Part shown: positions 60,825-64,000 of the stretch, in pieces | Numbering within the stretch: position 1 is the first letter of the stretch | Layout of the letters: each line of letters opens with the position of its first letter | NCBI GenBank assembly: GCA_028866575.1 | Contig: JAGWHU010000001.1 | Span: forward strand, 123,913-187,912 | Length of the DNA: 64,000 nt | Source of the DNA: Candidatus Micrarchaeota archaeon | GTDB taxonomy: Archaea > Micrarchaeota > Micrarchaeia > Micrarchaeales > Micrarchaeaceae | Direction: 5' to 3' | Translations under genes and position numbers: made by a program | The notes under the pieces: generated by a model | Told to the model about the DNA's origin: nothing | Databases searched by the model: none | What the model saw: only the letters and a program-made list of their open reading frames with translations

Positions 60825-61352
60825 CTATTCGCTTTTCTTTTCAGTTTCGTCTCCGTGCTTTGCTATTATCACCGAGGCGGGCCTTAGCAGCCTGTCCTTG
60901 AACATGTAACCCTTCTTTATTATCTCGAGTATGGTGCCGTCCTTACTTTCGCTCTGCCTCACCATTACTATCTCGTGCTTGTACGGATCGTATAAGCCGT
61001 CTGTTCCTACCTCTGAAAGGCCCTCCTTCTTCAACAAGCCCACAAGATTTGTATACAGCATCTCTATCCCCTTGGCGATATTCTTGTCCTCGCTGTCGCT
61101 TATTGCAAGTATCGCCAGCTCGAACTCATCAACTATGGGAAGTATGTCCTTCATCAGGGCGGCCTTTCCCATGCTTTCCGCGTTCTCCAGCTCCTTCTTT
61201 GTCCTCTTCTTGTAGTTGTCGAACTCCGCGGCGAGCCTGAGCATGCGCTCCCTCAATTCGGAATAATCCCCATGGTTTTTTTCACCGTGCCCTGGTTCCT
61301 CCTCTTCACTGTCCTCTTTATGCTCGTTTGTTTCAGCATGCTCCTTTGCCAT
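60825..61352 (-). CDS. grpE: Nucleotide exchange factor GrpE
   Basis: About 175 residues from ATG 61352 (MAKEHAETNEHKEDSEEEE). The reading frame is open further upstream, but that region is coding for the HTH gene in another frame. The acidic N-terminus is followed by the long GrpE helix (ELRERMLRLAAEFDNYKKRTKKELENA) and the beta head with GLSEVGTDGLYDPYKHEIVMV and YMFKDRLLRPASVIIAKHG. GrpE releases ADP from DnaK. It starts four bases after the HTH stop codon. Confidence 0.93.
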   Translation of the reverse strand: MAKEHAETNEHKEDSEEEEPGHGEKNHGDYSELRERMLRLAAEFDNYKKRTKKELENAESMGKAALMKDILPIVDEFELAILAISDSEDKNIAKGIEMLYTNLVGLLKKEGLSEVGTDGLYDPYKHEIVMVRQSESKDGTILEIIKKGYMFKDRLLRPASVIIAKHGDETEKKSE

Positions 61353-61356
61353 AACA

Positions 61357-61803
61357 TCACTTTTGCCTTGCCTGCCTTCTATGTCCTTTCTGCCTTTTGT
61401 CCATTGCAACTTCCATGAGCTTGTCGAATTCCCCGGCCATGTCAAGCATGCGCTGCATCTCGCGGTTTATGTCGTATTCTATCTCCTCTATGGCCTTGCG
61501 CATCTCCGAAGCCCTTAGATAGTACTTCCTGCCCTTCTTCACGAGCAAACCGGCATCCCTGAACCTGTTGAGATGGTATATAACTGTGCTTCTAGCTAAC
61601 TGCGTGTTGAGCCTGAGCTCTGAGCTTGACAATCCCTTGTTGCTGCTGTAAGCCGCTTCAGTGAAGTTCCTGAGTATCTGCTCCTCAATGGAATTGGGCT
61701 CGCCGTCGCTTGAAAGCCCGAAGACATCGCAGAACCATTTCAGTATCTTTTCGGGATCGTTAAAATCAGGCCTTTCTATGAACTTGATGACTATACGCTC
61801 CAT
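61357..61803 (-). CDS. HTH transcription regulator of the Hsp70 operon
   Basis: A 148-residue protein. A winged-helix HTH occupies about residues 38-95 (FTEAAYSSNKGLSSSELRLNTQLARSTVIYHLNRFRDAGLLVKKGRKYYLRA), ArsR/MarR-like, followed by an amphipathic helix (MRKAIEEIEYDINREMQRMLDMA) suited to dimerisation. It is the first gene of the operon with grpE, dnaK and dnaJ; it would logically repress it and be displaced at heat shock. It is not bacterial HrcA (no CIRCE) and not sequence-like Phr. A palindrome lies in its own promoter. Confidence 0.8.
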   Translation of the reverse strand: MERIVIKFIERPDFNDPEKILKWFCDVFGLSSDGEPNSIEEQILRNFTEAAYSSNKGLSSSELRLNTQLARSTVIYHLNRFRDAGLLVKKGRKYYLRASEMRKAIEEIEYDINREMQRMLDMAGEFDKLMEVAMDKRQKGHRRQARQK

Positions 61804-61857
61804 CGTTATATATTATGTGCCGATATGTTTAAATAATCTTCGTTTTATATGAATATT

Positions 61858-61873
61858 AATTGATATATCAATT
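61858..61873. promoter_or_regulatory. 16-bp perfect palindrome upstream of the Hsp70 operon
   Basis: AATTGATATATCAATT is centred about 62 bases from the ATG at 61803, just upstream of the TATA-like DNA (about 61827-61850) for the minus-strand operon. Dyad symmetry suits a dimeric winged-helix protein, so it is a candidate operator for the HTH regulator encoded first in the operon. The sequence is AT-rich, so a chance match is not excluded. Confidence 0.5.
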
Positions 61874-61919
61874 TTTTATTGACATTTGGCAATAGAAGGA
61901 AATAAGGCCCGGGCAGCAG

Positions 61920-62420
61920 TCAATCCGAGGAAAGCCTTGATATGGCAATCCTCTCCAGTATGGCCGTGTCCAGATTTTTTTTACCTGTAAATTCTATTTT
62001 GTATTTTTTGATTGTCTTTTTTAGGTGGTCCTGGCCTGGTTTGAACTCATGAATGCTTTTCAGGGCCGGGACAATCCTGCTATACAGCACAATGCTGTTT
62101 GAGAATATTATGAAATCCGAGCTGCTCTTGGCACCGCACAACTCTATTGCCCTGTCTATCTGGTCCGTCATTCCAGCAAACAGGAGCATCTCGATGGCCA
62201 TGCTGCCGCTCTTGTTTGTTTTGCTCTTGAATGCCAAGAACGCATTTGCGTAGGCCCCGGCCAGATGCGCCTTGTTTATTATTGATCCGGTATCGAATAT
62301 CTGCACGAACTTCTTGTTTCCGTTCAGCTTTTTAATTACGGGGAGGAACTCATCCAACTTTGATATGGATGACGCTCTTTTCATGATAAGAGAATCAAGT
62401 TTAAGCGCCTTGAGCTCCAT
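61920..62420 (-). CDS. KEOPS subunit Cgi121
   Basis: A 166-residue protein. VQIFDTGSIINKAHLAGAYANAFLAFKSKTNKSGSMAIEMLLFAGMTDQIDRAIELCG fits the Cgi121 pattern (QxFDxxxVAxxxHLxxAxxxAxxAxxxGxxxxxxxExLLxxAgxrQIxxAIxxxG). The C-terminal half resembles the rest of the family loosely. Cgi121 binds Bud32 and delivers the tRNA 3' end to Kae1 in N6-threonylcarbamoyladenosine synthesis; kae1 begins at the left edge of this window. The 62439 gene, 18 bases upstream, is probably co-transcribed. Confidence 0.72.
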   Translation of the reverse strand: MELKALKLDSLIMKRASSISKLDEFLPVIKKLNGNKKFVQIFDTGSIINKAHLAGAYANAFLAFKSKTNKSGSMAIEMLLFAGMTDQIDRAIELCGAKSSSDFIIFSNSIVLYSRIVPALKSIHEFKPGQDHLKKTIKKYKIEFTGKKNLDTAILERIAISRLSSD

Positions 62421-62438
62421 TCAAGCACTCTTGGCATT

Positions 62439-62801
62439 CTACCATTTCCTTACGCCTTCAGTATCGTATTTTTTGTACGGAAGGATCTTGGCACTCTTAT
62501 TCGGTATTTTACCATTTCCCTTGTACTTCTTCGCTATTTCCATTATGTTGTTGCATGTTACAGGGTCGTTATGCAGAAGCTCCACAAGATAGCCCCTTAT
62601 TTTTGTCTTTTCCGCATTCTCCCCGTCAACGAACCTCTTACCCAGGAATATCATGCTCCTTTCCCTTGCCTTGTCATCGCCTGAAAGATGCTTGTAGGCC
62701 TTTTCTATATCGCGTAAGCTTTTCTTTAAAAGTACTGCTTTTTTTCGCTCCTCGTACTCCTCTGATTTTTCCTTCGATGGTGCTGTTGTGACCGTTCCCA
62801 T
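62439..62801 (-). CDS. Hypothetical basic protein
   Basis: A 120-residue Lys/Glu-rich, mostly helical protein (EEYEERKKAVLLKKSLRDIEKAYKHLSGDD, KTKIRGYLVELLHNDPVTCNNIMEIAKKYKG) with a basic end (AKILPYKKYDTEGVRKW). No membrane segment, no known family. The charge suggests RNA or ribosome binding, but this is a guess. It precedes cgi121 by 18 bases and follows the 23S gene's downstream gap (62802-62977), in which nothing else is seen. Confidence 0.5.
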   Translation of the reverse strand: MGTVTTAPSKEKSEEYEERKKAVLLKKSLRDIEKAYKHLSGDDKARERSMIFLGKRFVDGENAEKTKIRGYLVELLHNDPVTCNNIMEIAKKYKGNGKIPNKSAKILPYKKYDTEGVRKW

Positions 62802-62977
62802 TTATATCACATCCATATTTTGCATTTACTTAGTGAATTGCCAGATATAAATATGTTTACTTTCCATATAAATGATTTCCATCTAACTTCTACTTGCTCA
62901 ATGCCGTATTACCGTAGTTACTCTCGCCTAGCTTTCAAAAAACCACAAAAATTGCGGAGAAGAAGCCTGCATATTTT

Positions 62978-64000
62978 AAGGCTTTAGTAACGGAATGTTC
63001 ACAACTCGCTTGCGCTCGCTGCTTACGCACCCGTCCTATCAAAGTCGTCTATTGCGACCGCCCTGAGTGTCTAGTTTCGGGTCTGGCTTCGTCCTTAGAT
63101 GCTTTCAGGACTTATCCTTTTGGCGCGTGGCTACCCGGCAATGCAATCACAACCGGTACACTAGAGGCGCCGATCCCCTGTTCCTCTCGTATTGAGGGGA
63201 GCTTACCCTCTGACACTAACACTCCCAGTAGATAATACCGTACTGTCTCGCGACGTACTGAACTCAGCTCGTGTAGGATTTTAATGGACGAGCAGTCCAA
63301 CCCTTGGCTGCTTGTGCACAGCCAGGATATCCTAAGCCCATATCGATGTATCAAACCGCCAGGTCGCTGTGGACGCTCACTGGCGACAAATCGGTTACCT
63401 CCAGAGTAACTTGTTTGACAGCTTGGACCCCCATTAAAAGAGGTACCAAAGTTCGTTAAGCCCCTGTTTCCAGTCTGCATCCAACGCTTTTAAGGATACA
63501 GTCAGCCCTGCATTTACCTTTTCGCTTGTCGTTGGTTTCCCAAACCAACTAAGCAGAGCATTGGTCACTTTCGTTTCCTTATCGAAAGCAACCGTCCAGT
63601 CCAACTACCCACCTGCAGATGTCCTATTGCTAGTGAGCTGCAAGACAGATTAAGATTGGTGTTACATTATCGCTCAACGTGCGCCGAAGCACACGTCTCT
63701 ACGCTCCCAATTACGCTATGCATAACCCATCTAACAACAACTACAGGCTGTAGTCAAGCTTCATGGAGACTTCTTTTCCCACTGAGAGATCGCGGCATAT
63801 TCACCGCGCAGTAAGTTCACCGGGCCCCATGTTGGGACAGTGGAACGATCATTACGCCCTTCATGCAAGTCACCTATTAAGTGACGAGGTATTACGCTAC
63901 CTCAAGAGAGTCAGAGTTACTCCCGCTCTTTGCCAGCGCTTCTTCCCCTTGAAAAGGGCTTTCACGTACTGGCGGTGAGCAGGCGTCACCCACTGTACTT
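62978..64000 (-). rRNA. 23S ribosomal RNA, 3' part
   Basis: The last about 1 kb of a 23S gene on the minus strand, running off the right edge. Recognisable parts are the domain IV-V junction GGGCGTAATGAT, the P-loop region GGGTAGTTGGACTGGACGG, PTC strands (63383-63408 and 63334-63351), GAGCTGAGTTCAGTACGTCGCGAGACAG, the sarcin-ricin loop AATACGAGAGGAAC, and CTGAAAGCATCTAAGGACGAAGCC near the end. The 3' boundary is approximate. Several normally invariant bases differ from the E. coli and archaeal consensus. No 16S or 5S gene is adjacent. ORFs inside it are shadows. Confidence 0.95.

Noticed and set aside
63112..63480. ORF of 122 codons on the minus strand
   Set aside because: It lies in the 23S rRNA gene.

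Overview
The window is archaeal. It carries eukaryote/archaea-type ribosomal proteins (L29, L31e, L39e, S19e), aIF1, aIF6, prefoldin alpha, TFB, a histone, Hel308, aCPSF1, a proteasome beta subunit, Topo VI A, LonB and two KEOPS subunits. Genes are tightly packed, intergenic gaps are short, many starts look leaderless (TATA box about 25-30 nt before the start codon), and both tRNAs appear to contain introns. Together with the divergent 23S rRNA this suggests a small-genome DPANN archaeon, most likely a Micrarchaeota (ARMAN-like) lineage. That placement is inference; no taxonomic search was possible.

Layout. 1-5904: kae1 fragment, rpl29-aIF1, a Hef-like helicase, lonB-top6A. 5896-9194: a three-repeat membrane protein, an orphan secretion ATPase and a bacterial-type DAHP synthase. 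9372-13476: a translation/secretion operon on the minus strand (S19e, PDCD5, L39e, L31e, aIF6, prefoldin, FtsY, plus a deoxyribosyltransferase-like gene). 13567-17160: a GT-C-like membrane protein with a HerA-type ATPase. 17207-25277: accessory genes: a sulfite-oxidase-like enzyme, intron-containing tRNA-Ser, an HPP protein, a CYTH-kinase-CYTH fusion, a membrane-anchored HTH/DUF4382 regulator beside an array of TTTCGGT sites, an aldo/keto reductase and a HemK2-type methyltransferase. 25562-27525: three RCK (TrkA-N) proteins in a row. 28240-30597: a strikingly AT-rich insert abutting the 3' end of a tRNA-Gln gene, flanked by an imperfect repeat.

31519-45029 is the most striking block. A plus-strand operon (winged-helix/coiled-coil protein, VirB11/TadA-type ATPase, linker protein, two TadC-like membrane proteins) faces a minus-strand operon of four secreted proteins. 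All four begin with class III (pilin-type) signal sequences, and three of them carry LamG-like domains, one together with a probable beta-propeller. It looks like an archaeal type IV pilus or adhesion machine with very large lectin-like pilin-like subunits.

45087-53703 holds information-processing genes: Nudix, hel308, histone, a compact RNase P RNA, TFB with an AT-hook-like tail, a TRAM protein, the proteasome beta subunit and aCPSF1. 53716-57910 is carB-carA. 58216-61803 is an HTH regulator-grpE-dnaK-dnaJ heat-shock operon with a palindrome in its promoter. 61920-62801 holds cgi121 and an unknown gene. 62978 to the end is the 3' part of a 23S rRNA gene with changes at sites that are normally near-universal. 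No 5S or 16S gene is visible.

No gene-free stretch exceeds 300 bases. The longest gaps are 25278-25561 (promoter-like AT-rich DNA plus hairpins) and 23176-23447 (the TTTCGGT array). I saw no insertion sequence, transposase, integrase or CRISPR array.
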